38,490 nucleotides of DNA, taken from the NCBI GenBank assembly GCA_025454755.1, contig JALONV010000016.1, forward strand, positions 1 to 38,490, written 5' to 3'. Both the position numbers and the translations under genes were made by a program. The stretch is from Bacteroidales bacterium (lineage in GTDB: Bacteria; Bacteroidota; Bacteroidia; Bacteroidales; VadinHA17). Within the stretch, counting starts at the first letter, position 1. Each line of letters begins with the position of its first letter. Below the pieces are notes generated by a model. The model had not been told where the DNA came from and ran no database searches. It saw only the letters and a program-made list of their open reading frames with translations. Shown one piece after another: positions 25,166 to 34,400 of this stretch.

Positions 25166-25591
25166 ATGAAGAGCATTCAGGATTGTATTAAATTCACAAA
25201 TGAGAATCCAATCTGCTATCTTGCAACTGCAGAGGGTGATCAGCCGCGCGTTCGCGCTATCGGATTCTGGTTTGCCGACAAAACAGGTTTCTACTTTCAG
25301 TCTTCCACAATCAAGGAGTTTCCGCACCAGATCAAAATCAATCCAAACATTGAAGCATGCTTTTATAAGCACGAGGGTATGACAGGAACAATGCTGAGAA
25401 TCTCCGGAAAAGCAGAGTTCATGAATGATCTGAAACTGGGAGAGAGAGCCATGAAAGACAGGCCTTTCCTTAAAAGTTTCGGTCTCACAGCCAACAGCCC
25501 TGAGATGTTTATATTCAGAATTGCCCACGGCAAAGCCCATTTCTGGACGATGGATAAAAATCTTGCACCAAAGGAATATATAGAATTCTGA
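25166..25591 (+). CDS. Pyridoxamine 5'-phosphate oxidase-fold flavin-binding protein
   Basis: The protein has 141 residues from the ATG at 25166. It begins MKSIQDCIKFTNENPICYLA and continues with QPRVRAIGFWFAD, the strand pattern of small split-barrel flavin-binding proteins. The segment IKEFPHQIKINPNIEACFYK matches the flavoredoxin-like/general stress group, where a K-x(3-4)-Q-I...N-P pattern precedes the strand. A longer frame back to 25070 would run into the start of the divergent gene, and its first 32 residues lack family resemblance, so the internal ATG is preferred. It is probably an FMN- or F420-type oxidoreductase or binding protein; the substrate is unknown. Confidence 0.82.
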   Translation: MKSIQDCIKFTNENPICYLATAEGDQPRVRAIGFWFADKTGFYFQSSTIKEFPHQIKINPNIEACFYKHEGMTGTMLRISGKAEFMNDLKLGERAMKDRPFLKSFGLTANSPEMFIFRIAHGKAHFWTMDKNLAPKEYIEF

Positions 25592-25610
25592 ACAGGCAAA
25601 AGTTTTATTC

Positions 25611-25681
25611 GATGGTCTACGACCATCCATACAACAAGGGGTAGCTTATTTTCTACAATAATTTGATGATCTACGATCATC
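25611..25681 (+). repeat. REP-pair unit, left copy (two 17-nt hairpins)
   Basis: Two perfect hairpins, GATGGTC-TAC-GACCATC (25611-25627) and GATGATC-TAC-GATCATC (25665-25681), are separated by 37 bases ending GGGGT, ten bases, CTACAATAATTT. The same unit occurs in inverted orientation at 27018-27087. Stem bases differ between hairpins, but every change is matched on the other arm. This is the arrangement of REP/BIME elements moved by REP-associated Y1 transposases, one of which is encoded next to the right copy. Confidence 0.75.
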
Positions 25682-25749
25682 TCGTTTTCACTAACCATAA
25701 GGTGTCTCTTAAATGTTTATTAATCATCGGATTAATTAATAATAAAAGA

Positions 25750-25767
25750 CTAAGTACATGACAAAAA
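25750..25767 (+). repeat. IS4-type element, left terminal inverted repeat
   Basis: CTAAGTACATGACAAAAA. The first three bases also encode the transposase TAG stop on the minus strand. Confidence 0.9.
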
Positions 25768-26841
25768 TTTACAACATTGGTTAAATTTATCTATATCGTT
25801 GCTAAGAAGCAAGTTGGCGATGTAAGTAAGACCATATTTAAACAAGCTCTTCGCCCTTCTTCCATGTTTTTTGATTTTGATGGGCCGGAGAGTGTTGAGA
25901 TATATTCCAATCCTATACACCCAGGCAAAAGCAATCAAAACAAGTGACAATAGCTTACTTACCCTTTCAATATCAGACAGATGAGTGTCCTCAATATTAA
26001 ACTCACTTGTTTTCAACGCCTTAAAAGCAGACTCTATCTGCCATCTTTCTTTGTAAAGAGCCTGTGCCTTGTCGGGTTTATTAAACGACACTATTATCTG
26101 AAGCTCCGGAACATTTTCTTTGTTTATAATCCTGGAAGCAGAGAGATAACAGAGTTCTCCGTTGACCCGAACAATCTTAGGGTAAAAAGACCAGTCATTA
26201 ATTCTGAGGTTATTAAACAACCACGAAGCCTTTACCATTTGACCGTTGGTAGGTTTTTCGACCCAGAAGTTTTCACGTATACGAATATGATACTCAATGT
26301 TTAGCTTGTTAAGATATTCCAGCCATTTGTCCCCAACAAACTCTCTGTCGGCCAACAGGCATTCAATACTGTTGGATCCAAAGAGCCAGATAAAGCGTTC
26401 CATTAAGTCTATCCGCTCCTGCATGCAGGAGTTCCCGAACTTGGGCATTATGTGGAACAGTATTGGAAAGGCTACTCCCTTATATACGATGCCAAGAGTA
26501 AGGATATTAATGTTCTTCGTACCGAACTTCCAGTTTGTCCTGTCCAAAACCAGTCTGTATGGTGGTTCATGGGGCAGCAGAGCAAATATAAACCTTGCCA
26601 CCAGGTCCGAGTCAAGTGAATACTCCGATATAAATCTCTGTATCCTTCGCAACGACGACTCCGCTTTAACGCTTGAGTCAAATCCACAGGCCAGCTTTTC
26701 GAAGCAAACAGTCTGCACCTTGCATAACGCACTGATAAATAAGCCAAAGAACTTTATACGAGCTAAGTTCATTTTGTCACCAAAGAACTCTTTCAACGTA
26801 TCAGATAAAACTGTAACTTTGTTTTCAACCTTGATTTTCAT
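25750..26841 (-). CDS. IS4-family DDE transposase
   Basis: The protein has 363 residues from the ATG at 26841. The IS4 catalytic triad is in place: Asp100 in LVLDRTNWKFG, Asp165 in LLADREFVG and Glu270. The diagnostic Y-(2)-R-(3)-E-(6)-K signature is exact in YKERWQIESAFKALK (Tyr263, Arg266, Glu270, Lys277). A GTG at 26865 would add eight residues; the ATG is preferred. The stop codon is formed by the first three bases of the left inverted repeat. It cuts and joins the element ends during transposition. Nothing suggests inactivation. Confidence 0.92.
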   Translation of the reverse strand: MKIKVENKVTVLSDTLKEFFGDKMNLARIKFFGLFISALCKVQTVCFEKLACGFDSSVKAESSLRRIQRFISEYSLDSDLVARFIFALLPHEPPYRLVLDRTNWKFGTKNINILTLGIVYKGVAFPILFHIMPKFGNSCMQERIDLMERFIWLFGSNSIECLLADREFVGDKWLEYLNKLNIEYHIRIRENFWVEKPTNGQMVKASWLFNNLRINDWSFYPKIVRVNGELCYLSASRIINKENVPELQIIVSFNKPDKAQALYKERWQIESAFKALKTSEFNIEDTHLSDIERVSKLLSLVLIAFAWVYRIGIYLNTLRPIKIKKHGRRAKSLFKYGLTYIANLLLSNDIDKFNQCCKFLSCT

Positions 26842-26963
26842 AGTCGGAAAATGTATTGGTAACACATTTCTAACATATTGATTATCAAGGTTTTATACTA
26901 ATAAAAGAACGTGTATTTATTAACAATTAACATATAACATATTAACATTCAACGCGTTAACGT

Positions 26964-26981
26964 TTTTTGTCATGTACTAAG
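26964..26981 (-). repeat. IS4-type element, right terminal inverted repeat
   Basis: On the minus strand it reads CTTAGTACATGACAAAAA, one mismatch to the left end. The first copy-flanking bases to the right are the 9-bp target duplication AATAAAAGA. Confidence 0.9.
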
Positions 26982-27017
26982 AATAAAAGATTTAATTCCT
27001 AGATTTTACAGAACAAA

Positions 27018-27087
27018 GATCCTCGTAGAGGATCGAATTATTGTAGCAACCCGATCACCCCAAACCCTGAGATCCTCGTAGAGGATC
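27018..27087 (-). repeat. REP-pair unit, right copy, inverted
   Basis: Two identical hairpins, on the minus strand GATCCTC-TAC-GAGGATC (27087-27071 and 27034-27018), are separated by 36 bases that contain GGGGT, ten bases and CTACAATAATTC. This is the same module as at 25611-25681, on the opposite strand. It lies 9 bases after the stop of the Y1 transposase gene. Confidence 0.78.
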
Positions 27088-27096
27088 AAATAAAAA

Positions 27097-27582
27097 TCAT
27101 AAATTAACGGAATCAATGTCCTCAAAAAATTCAAATAGAAACCTCTCATCAAATTCAATCTGTTCGATTTTCAACATATTTATGTATTCCTCCCTGAACC
27201 GGATAGATTTATGATGCTCTTCCTGCCTCGCTATATAATTGTAAACATCATCGATCTGGCTTCTGCTATATGAAAATCCCCCATAACCATCCTGCCACTG
27301 AAACTTCCCTAAAAACCACTTCCGCTCATTGATAAACCATGCTGATGATTTCTTAATGACTGAAATCGTATCCGAGGTGGAAACCGATGGATTCCTTCCA
27401 TAAAAAATGTGTATATGATCGGAATATCCATTAACAATCAATGACTTATGCTTTAGGTTCTTAAGTATACCACTGACGTACGAAAAAACTTCAACCCTTC
27501 GGGAATGGTTTAATAAACACTCCCTGAATCTGACAGCAAAAACAAGTTGCTCATAAAGCTGAGTAAATGTCCCGGACTTCAT
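27097..27582 (-). CDS. REP-associated / IS200-like Y1 (HUH) transposase
   Basis: The protein has 161 residues from the ATG at 27582. It has the single-strand HUH motif DHIHIF (His56, His58) and the C-terminal helix SRSQIDDVYNYIARQEEHH, where Tyr116 of the YIxxQ pattern is the likely nucleophile. IS200 TnpA proteins of about 150 residues look like this. The neighbouring REP-type hairpins rather than classical IS200 ends favour a REP-associated (RAYT/TnpA-REP) role. An in-frame start at 27609 adds nine residues, but family members begin near MKSGTFTQLYEQLVFAV. It is divergent from the QueG-like gene. Confidence 0.85.
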   Translation of the reverse strand: MKSGTFTQLYEQLVFAVRFRECLLNHSRRVEVFSYVSGILKNLKHKSLIVNGYSDHIHIFYGRNPSVSTSDTISVIKKSSAWFINERKWFLGKFQWQDGYGGFSYSRSQIDDVYNYIARQEEHHKSIRFREEYINMLKIEQIEFDERFLFEFFEDIDSVNL

Positions 27583-27627
27583 AGCGATACAATATTTAAA
27601 ATTCCACAAAGGCTAAATTACGAAAAG

Positions 27628-27647
27628 CAAGACTATTTTGAGTCTTG
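27628..27647. other. Hairpin between the Y1 transposase and the QueG-like gene
   Basis: CAAGACT-ATTTTG-AGTCTTG is a perfect 7-bp stem with a six-base loop, 45 bases upstream of the transposase start. It could be a subterminal hairpin of the transposase unit or an operator. It does not share the REP hairpin sequence. Confidence 0.35.
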
Positions 27648-27715
27648 GTGAATATTTTGTTTTGCACAGATTCAGAATTTTACGATTTTTATACTTTCCA
27701 TCTTTTAAGTACAAA

Positions 27716-28423
27716 ATGATTAACTCTATTCTAAAACAAATTCTCAGACCTGCCAACCATTATATCTATGGATTTGCTGATCTCCATGGTCTGTTGAATG
27801 AAAAATTCAGAGGATACAATTATGGCTTATCTATTGGAAAGAGACTGGACAGCAGGATTGTTGATGGAATTAAGAAAGGGCCAACAATTGAATATTTTAA
27901 TCATTATAGGAAAACAAATTCTGAACTCTCAGGAATTACCTGGAAGATCCATGCTGATCTGAAGAAAAAAGGCATTGATTCACTGCCTGTCGCACCGACT
28001 ATTTCAAAAGGTGATGAATCCTACAATGAGGAGTATTTACGAACTCTTAAAGTCGATCTATCCCATAAAATGGTTGCAACAAGAGCCGGATTGGGGTGGA
28101 TAGGGAAAACCGATCTTTTTGTCTCACGGGCTTTCGGACCGCGGCTGAGACTGGTTAGCATTCTTCTCAGGCAGGATCCTGGAATATCATCAATCCCTGT
28201 TACTGAAAGCGAATGCGGAGAATGTAAGGTATGTGTTGTAAAATGCCCAGCACAAGCTGCAAACGGAAAGCTGTGGAATATCCGGGTAAACCGGGAACAA
28301 TTCTTTGATCCTCATAAGTGTCGTGAAAAATGCGCTGAACTGGCTCTTGAGAAACTAAAAGTTAATGAAAGGATCTGTGGATTATGCGTATCAGTCTGTC
28401 CCTATGGAAAAACAAAACATTAG
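27716..28423 (+). CDS. QueG-like double 4Fe-4S cluster protein
   Basis: The protein has 235 residues from the ATG at 27716; the longer frame back to 27638 starts at TTG and adds no family sequence. It contains MVATRAGLGWIGKTDLFVS, a segment typical of epoxyqueuosine-reductase relatives, then CGECKVCVVKCPA (Cys167, 170, 173, 177) and a second Cys set (Cys202, 206, 221, 224, 228) ending CGLCVSVCPYG. It lacks the N-terminal length and C-terminal HEAT region of QueG (about 350 or more residues), so it is a short paralogue rather than QueG itself. Similar short proteins are common in anaerobes. It probably transfers electrons or binds a corrinoid; the role is unknown. Confidence 0.8.
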   Translation: MINSILKQILRPANHYIYGFADLHGLLNEKFRGYNYGLSIGKRLDSRIVDGIKKGPTIEYFNHYRKTNSELSGITWKIHADLKKKGIDSLPVAPTISKGDESYNEEYLRTLKVDLSHKMVATRAGLGWIGKTDLFVSRAFGPRLRLVSILLRQDPGISSIPVTESECGECKVCVVKCPAQAANGKLWNIRVNREQFFDPHKCREKCAELALEKLKVNERICGLCVSVCPYGKTKH

Positions 28424-28477
28424 TATTATTATATTTGAGGATAAAACAATTCTTTTTATGCAAATAATCAGGATCCT

Positions 28478-29962
28478 GTGAATATTACCGCTGAAAATAT
28501 CCTGTTGATAGGTTCATTGCTTGTTTTTATAAGCGTGCTGGCTGGTAAAACTTCCTTTCGCCTGGGCATCCCTACTCTCATTCTGTTTGTGGCAGTGGGC
28601 ATGCTTGCAGGTTCCGACGGAATAGGCAAAATCAGCTTTGACAATCCTGCCATTGCACAGTTCATTGGAATAGTAGCATTAAATTTCATCCTTTTCTCAG
28701 GTGGTTTTGAGACCGATTGGTCATCCGTGAAACCGATCTTTGGACAAGCCCTGAGCCTTTCGGTACTTGGAGCGTTATTAACTGCAGCATTTCTGGGTAT
28801 ATTTATCTGGCTGGTAACCGATTTCACAATTTTTGAAGGTCTCCTTCTCGGTTCAATTGTGTCATCAACAGACGCCGCTGCTGTCTTTTCAATTCTGCGT
28901 TCTAAAAACCTTGCACTTAAGGGACACATACGCCCTGCTCTTGAATTCGAGAGCGGAAGCAACGACCCAATGGCGTATATTCTTACAATAATCTTCATAA
29001 GTCTTATCCAGAATCCTGAAAAGTCTGCCTGGTCTATGGTACCTTTGTTTTTTCAGCAACTACTTATCGGTGGAGCTCTTGGTTTTGTTTCTGGATATGC
29101 CGGCAAGTTTGTTATTAACAGGATAAAGCTTGATTACGAAGGACTTTATCCTGTACTGATGATAACCCTGATGTTCCTGACATATTCCGTCACCACATCG
29201 GTGCACGGAAATGGATTTCTGGCTGTATACATCTCTGCAATTTACCTTGGTAATCAGGATCTGCTTCATAAGCGCACCATTATTAAAATGTATGATGGTC
29301 TTGCCTGGCTTATGCAAATAATCCTGTTTTTGACTCTTGGTCTTCTTGTTTTCCCCAGTCATATAGTGCCTGTCATCGGTATCGGATTGATTATATCTGC
29401 CTGCTTGATTTTATTAGTGCGCCCTCTTGCAGTATTTATCTGTCTGGCGCCTTTTAAAGTCAAAGCAAGGGTAAAATGGTTCTATTCATGGGTTGGACTA
29501 AGGGGGGCGGTTCCCATTGTATTTGCTACATTCCCTCTCATGGCAGGCCTTAACAATGCTGACATGATCTTTAATATAGTTTTCTTTATTTCCCTGACGT
29601 CTGTTATTATACAGGGTGCGTCAATTCCAAAGGTCGCAAAATGGCTTCATGTTTCATTACCTGCACGTGTCAAGGCAATCACTCCTGCAGATATCCTTCT
29701 TGCAGAATCATTTAACACGGCAATGGCAGAGGTCATTTTATCGCCGGATAATTCAGCTGTGGGAATGAAAATAATCGATCTTGGCTTTCCGCAGAATGCA
29801 CGCATCGCTTTGCTGAAAAGAGATGAGAAATACTTAATACCTGACGGACTGACACAACTGAAATCCGGTGATAAATTACTAATCATTGCAGGCACAAAGG
29901 AGATCCTCTCATCAGTATCTGAATGCCTTATGGGTACAAAGCAATCTGAAACAACAGGGTAA
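28478..29962 (+). CDS. cvrA: K+/H+ antiporter, CvrA/NhaP2 type
   Basis: The 494-residue protein has a CPA1 antiporter domain of about 12 helices (residues 5-390) with the conserved SSTDAAAVFSILR and FESGSNDPMAY motifs, which contain the ion-binding Asp residues. A cytoplasmic RCK-C (TrkA-C) domain follows (about 405-485), with LGFPQNARIALLKRDEKYLIP and GDKLLIIAG. It exports K+ (or Na+) for H+ and guards against osmotic or alkaline stress. The start is GTG at 28478. A seven-codon frame, ATG 28458 to TGA 28481, ends within this GTG (GTGA), which may couple translation or be chance. The gene converges with the sulfatase maturase gene. Confidence 0.9.
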   Translation: MNITAENILLIGSLLVFISVLAGKTSFRLGIPTLILFVAVGMLAGSDGIGKISFDNPAIAQFIGIVALNFILFSGGFETDWSSVKPIFGQALSLSVLGALLTAAFLGIFIWLVTDFTIFEGLLLGSIVSSTDAAAVFSILRSKNLALKGHIRPALEFESGSNDPMAYILTIIFISLIQNPEKSAWSMVPLFFQQLLIGGALGFVSGYAGKFVINRIKLDYEGLYPVLMITLMFLTYSVTTSVHGNGFLAVYISAIYLGNQDLLHKRTIIKMYDGLAWLMQIILFLTLGLLVFPSHIVPVIGIGLIISACLILLVRPLAVFICLAPFKVKARVKWFYSWVGLRGAVPIVFATFPLMAGLNNADMIFNIVFFISLTSVIIQGASIPKVAKWLHVSLPARVKAITPADILLAESFNTAMAEVILSPDNSAVGMKIIDLGFPQNARIALLKRDEKYLIPDGLTQLKSGDKLLIIAGTKEILSSVSECLMGTKQSETTG

Positions 29963-29973
29963 GAGAATTAATA

Positions 29974-31338
29974 TCATGCCAGGCCTGAATAAAGAGGTTT
30001 CAAAGCGCAGCAATTCTTGAATTTTTTCCCGCTGCCGCAGGGACATGGATCATTTCTTCCGGGAGACGATGGTTTCACAACCTGCGATTCCTTGTTTTTT
30101 ATCCACTGCATTACGTTCGCAGGTGCTCTCTTATTGTTTAATTCCTTTGCCATGAAATCCATATAGGGACCAACATGGTGGAAAAATGTCTTGTATCCTT
30201 CACATAACCAGTTCAGTCCTTTCTCTCCGTCAGGTGTTCTGGCAATCCTGTGCTTCGGACATTCACCATGGCATGCAAAGCGTACATCGCATATCAGGCA
30301 ATATCGGGGGAGAGTGTTCCTTTTATCAATACCAAAATCAAATTGTCTCTGAGATTTGAACATCTCTGACAATGGTTTCTCTGAAATATTGCCCAGAAAA
30401 TATTCAGGATACACATAATGGTCGCATGAAAAGAGATCCCCGTTATGTTCCATTACCATCGCATCTCCGCACGTTCCCGCAAATACACAGATACCTGGCA
30501 TCTCTCCAACCCAGTTTGCAAGTGTTGTATCAAATATCTGGACATAATACCTGCCGACATCTGACCTGACCCAATCATCAAAAATGCCTGTCAGGAACTT
30601 ACCATAATCAGGACCACGCACTGACCAGTCTGTTATTTCTGCACTCCCGGAATAATTGTTTGGAACAAGTGTCAGCAGATTATCTGGTTGCAATCCCGCC
30701 TTTCTTTCAACAATTGGGAGAAACTGCATAAAAACACTACCTATACTCTTCAGGAAACTGTATGTTTCGCCCGGAAAATGGACACTGTAATTATTTACAC
30801 AGCTGAGGGTATTGAATTCTACCCTCTTTTTCTGAAGTATTTCTATACCCTTCATCACCCTTTTAAAGGATGCACCTCCTGAGGCAGTTTTCCGGAATTT
30901 ATCATGAATGTGCTCCGGGCCGTCTATCGAAATGCCGACAAGCATATTATTGTCCTTCAGAAAACTGCACCACTCTTCATTTAACCTTGTTCCGTTTGTC
31001 TGAAAAGCATTCTCAATTGCTTTTCCTCCGGCATATTTCTTCTGGAATTCCATAGCTTTCCTGAAGAAATCAATTCCCAGCAGTGTCGGCTCACCCCCCT
31101 GCCATACAAAAGTAACTACAGGAATGTCATTTGCCTCGATATACTGACGTGTGAATTCTTCAAGCATCTCCTCCGACATCCTGAAATCGGTTTTCCCCGG
31201 ATACAACTTCTTCTTCTCCAGATAATAACAATAGGTGCAATCGAGATTGCAAACCGGTCCTGCCGGCTTCAGCATCACATTGAAAGCAGTCGGTCGCTTA
31301 AGTTTAAGGGCATCGGAGAAAAGAATGTTCTTGTTCAA
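29974..31338 (-). CDS. Anaerobic sulfatase-maturating radical SAM enzyme with C-terminal SEC-C motif
   Basis: The 454-residue protein has the radical SAM motif CNLDCTYCYY (Cys30, Cys34, Cys37), the VWQGGEPTL strand and SPASM-domain Cys motifs, including CGDAMVMEHNGDLFSCDHY and CLICDVRFACHGECPKHR. This is the anSME layout: it oxidises the active-site Ser or Cys of sulfatases to formylglycine and needs two auxiliary 4Fe-4S clusters. After about residue 425 it has an added SEC-C zinc motif, NDPCPCGSGKKFKNCC (Cys432, 434, 443, 444), as in SecA tails. The start codon is TTG at 31338, because the base that makes ATG in the partial copy at 35010 differs here; a TGA lies two codons upstream. It serves the Ser-type sulfatases in this window. 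Confidence 0.92.
   Translation of the reverse strand: MNKNILFSDALKLKRPTAFNVMLKPAGPVCNLDCTYCYYLEKKKLYPGKTDFRMSEEMLEEFTRQYIEANDIPVVTFVWQGGEPTLLGIDFFRKAMEFQKKYAGGKAIENAFQTNGTRLNEEWCSFLKDNNMLVGISIDGPEHIHDKFRKTASGGASFKRVMKGIEILQKKRVEFNTLSCVNNYSVHFPGETYSFLKSIGSVFMQFLPIVERKAGLQPDNLLTLVPNNYSGSAEITDWSVRGPDYGKFLTGIFDDWVRSDVGRYYVQIFDTTLANWVGEMPGICVFAGTCGDAMVMEHNGDLFSCDHYVYPEYFLGNISEKPLSEMFKSQRQFDFGIDKRNTLPRYCLICDVRFACHGECPKHRIARTPDGEKGLNWLCEGYKTFFHHVGPYMDFMAKELNNKRAPANVMQWIKNKESQVVKPSSPGRNDPCPCGSGKKFKNCCALKPLYSGLA
31261..31337. repeat. 77-bp direct repeat, copy A (5' end of the maturase gene)
   Basis: This stretch matches 34933-35009 at 76 of 77 bases. It covers the first 25 codons of the sulfatase maturase. 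Similarity stops one base inside the start codon. Confidence 0.9.
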
Positions 31339-31416
31339 AAATCAGGTATAATATATTACTTGAAACCGTTAATTAAATAATTGCTAAATTTATTGATCCT
31401 TTTCAAATTTCAGATA

Positions 31417-34400
31417 ATGATAAGATCTTTATTTTGCATGTTAACAGCTTTTATCTTATTCTTCTTTAATATAACACATATTCAGGCACAGACTCCTGAA
31501 CTAATCTTGCCCATAGGTCATTCCGACATTATAAGTGATGCATGCTATAGTCCTGATGGGAAGAACATAGCTACCACATCAGTCGACAGAACAGTCAAAA
31601 TCTGGAACGCTGAAAGCGGGAAACTGCTCCTTACTTTGGATGGATTCACGGACTGGGAGATTGTGAATACTATAAAATTCAGCACCGACAACAAAGCTCT
31701 GATAACATATTCTGAAGCAGGAAAAGTACAAATATGGGATATTAAATACGGGCAGATGATTCCGGATCCTGAAGGAAAATATTCAGATATTCATCAGGAA
31801 ACAAATATAATAATACAGCCTCCCCCGAATGATGGTATGGCATATAGAATAAAAATTGAATCTGAAGTGCCGCCTGTATTAAGCCCCGGCAAAGAAAGAA
31901 TACTTGCAGCAGCGCATCTGACATGGCATTCAGGAGAATGGAAAAAGCTGACCTGGACATCAGATACCATATATGCTGACGAATTATACGGAATGGTTGT
32001 AGTATCCTATGATTCTGAAAACGGTAAAATGCTTAAAGTTTATTTCGACTCAACAACTATTGATCAGCAAAACGGATTGGTGGGGAATGAAGAACCATTT
32101 TACAAAATTTGTTTCAGTCCTGACGGGAACAACGTAATGACTGTTTCAGACAAGTGCAGAGTATATGATACTGAAAGTGGAAAGCTTTTATTCACTATTG
32201 ATGAATATAATATTGATCCCCACGGTTTTTCTTACTCCAAAGACAGTAAAAGGATAGTGGGATTTGGTGATTCAACCTTCTTATTCGATGCTTCTGATGG
32301 CAAATTGCTGCATACATATGAGGCTCCCATTAAAAGGATCTATAACAGATTTGAAGAGAATGAGCAAATTGTTTATTCCTGCTGTTTCAGTCCTGATGGT
32401 AAGAAATTCTTCATTGTAACAGGTAAAAGCAATTCACTTAAGATATATGATGTCAATAACGGCAATCTCATTCTTAATCTGACAGGAAGTTCAATGCCTT
32501 TGTCTGAAGCGGTTTTCAGTCCTGATGCCAGATATCTTCTTTCAAAATCATTCGATGAGATACCAACAGCTAAAATATGGGATCTTTACAATGGAAAGAT
32601 ACTTCATGGTTTTGTCGGGCATGAATGGAGCAACGCCGGGTATGATAAGGAGGGCAGAAGCATTCATACATTTTATCAGTCAGCCCATGGAATTACAACT
32701 GTTAATAAATGGAATCCCGCTAGCGGAGAAAGATTATCAACAGTTGATCTGAAGGCTGATTCTGTCTCTGGTTTTAGTCCTGACAATAAAGCCCTTATTG
32801 CAATCGATAAAGGGAACATTGCTAAAATACTTGACGCTGAAACAGGTGAACAGATACATTCTCTGTCAAAATCTGTTGGATTGGCATCAAAAGCATATTA
32901 TTCTCCTGATGGCAAAATAATTATTACGTCGTCAGAATTCAATTTTGCCAATATCTGGGATGCTGAAACCGGTAAATTTATGAGACCTCTGAGAGGCCTT
33001 GATGAAGATGGTGATTCAATAAAGCTGCAAACTTATACATATATTGAAAAGTTAGATATCGAGACAGGTAATCCTGTAATAGATAGTATATTACAGATAT
33101 TTGAAAAACCATTTATCTTCAGCTCAGATAGCAAAATATTAATAAGCGGAGGGGACAATAATCTTCTTCAGAGGATATGGAATATTGAAAACGGCTCACT
33201 TGTGAATAATTTTTATGGACGCAGAGCTGCAATAAACCCGGATGGCACTAGAGTTCTGATTTTTGATATGGCAGAAGACGAATTTTCCGAGGTGCCGAAA
33301 ATTTGGGATATAACTGCTAACAAATTGTTATTCACTCTTGAGGCAGATCCTTTTCAACGCATAACAGCCAGTTTCAGCCCCGACGGGAAGAATATCCTTA
33401 CTGTCAGCCATGACTCTGTGAAAATATGGGATGCACAGAACGGGAAGCTTAAAACGCCAGTTTACTTTCAGGGTACTTTTTATGATATCGACTGGAAGAA
33501 TGAGAAGTTGGTTGTTCATGATAATTCCAGACTGGTTATTTACAATATCAGGACAGGTGAGCAACTCTGTTCATTAATAGCTATTGACTCAACAGATTAC
33601 CTGGCGTTAACACCCGATAATTACTATATGGGGACAAAGAATGCAGCCAGCAGGTTGTCATGGCGCATAGGAGGGAAGCTCTACAGTTTCGACCAGTTCG
33701 ATCTGCAGTATAACAGGCCGGATATCGTCCTTGAAAGGCTTGGTAATACCGATACGACTCTTATTGAAATGTACAGGAAAGCTTATGAGAAACGACTCAA
33801 AAAAGCAGGATTCAGCGAAAAGATGTTCTCAGAGGAGTGGCATACACCTGAAATGAAAATCCTCAATTCCGACTCTGTTGATTACTCCACTGACAAATCC
33901 ACGGTAAACCTGAAAATATTTGGAACGGATTCAAGATATAATCTTAACCGCCTTATGGTGTGGGTCAATGGTATACCGGTTTATGGCGCAAATGGAATAA
34001 ACCTTACTGATGTAAAGACGAACTCTGTTTTTAAAACCATTAAGATCGATCTTGCATATGGCACTAATAATATCAAGGTTTCCTGCATAAATGAAAAGGG
34101 GGTTGAGTCCCTTAGAGAATCTGTAGATGTGGAATACAGTCCTGCTGTCAGGGTAAAACCTGATCTTTATGTAATCACTATGAGTGTTTCTACCTATAAA
34201 GACAAAAGATACAGCCTTCAGTATGCTGCTAAGGACGGAAAGGATATTGCATCTCTATTCAGCACACTTGACCAGCCTGATGGCGGCTATGGCAAAGTCA
34301 GTGTTTACACACTGCTTAATAAAAAAGCTGTAAAAGAGAACTTCTTTTCACTTAAACATCAGTTATCCAGAACAAAAGTTGATGACCAGATCATTATTTT

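Larger units (their letters stand above)
25750..26981 (-). mobile_element. Complete IS4-type insertion sequence, 1232 bp
   Basis: The element is bounded by 18-bp inverted repeats with one mismatch, CTWAGTACATGACAAAAA, and flanked by a perfect 9-bp target duplication AATAAAAGA (25741-25749 and 26982-26990). It holds one transposase gene on the minus strand with an intact DDE site, so it is potentially active. A 9-bp duplication fits the IS4 family. It has split two inverted REP-pair units that would otherwise be 95 bases apart. Confidence 0.92.

Noticed and set aside
25016-25630. 204-codon minus-strand ORF across the TPR/PNPOx intergenic region
   Set aside because: Overlaps the PNPOx-fold gene antisense; only the latter shows family motifs.
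25611-27087. CRISPR-like repeats or transcription terminators
   Set aside because: Hairpins occur in inverted pairs with a shared spacer element beside a Y1 transposase and lack T runs, which fits REP units better.
27716-28423. True epoxyqueuosine reductase QueG
   Set aside because: Too short, and it lacks the usual N-terminal length and C-terminal repeat region; kept as a QueG-like iron-sulfur protein.
28468-28998. 176-codon minus-strand ORF over the antiporter gene
   Set aside because: Antisense to conserved CPA1 motifs; no recognisable content.
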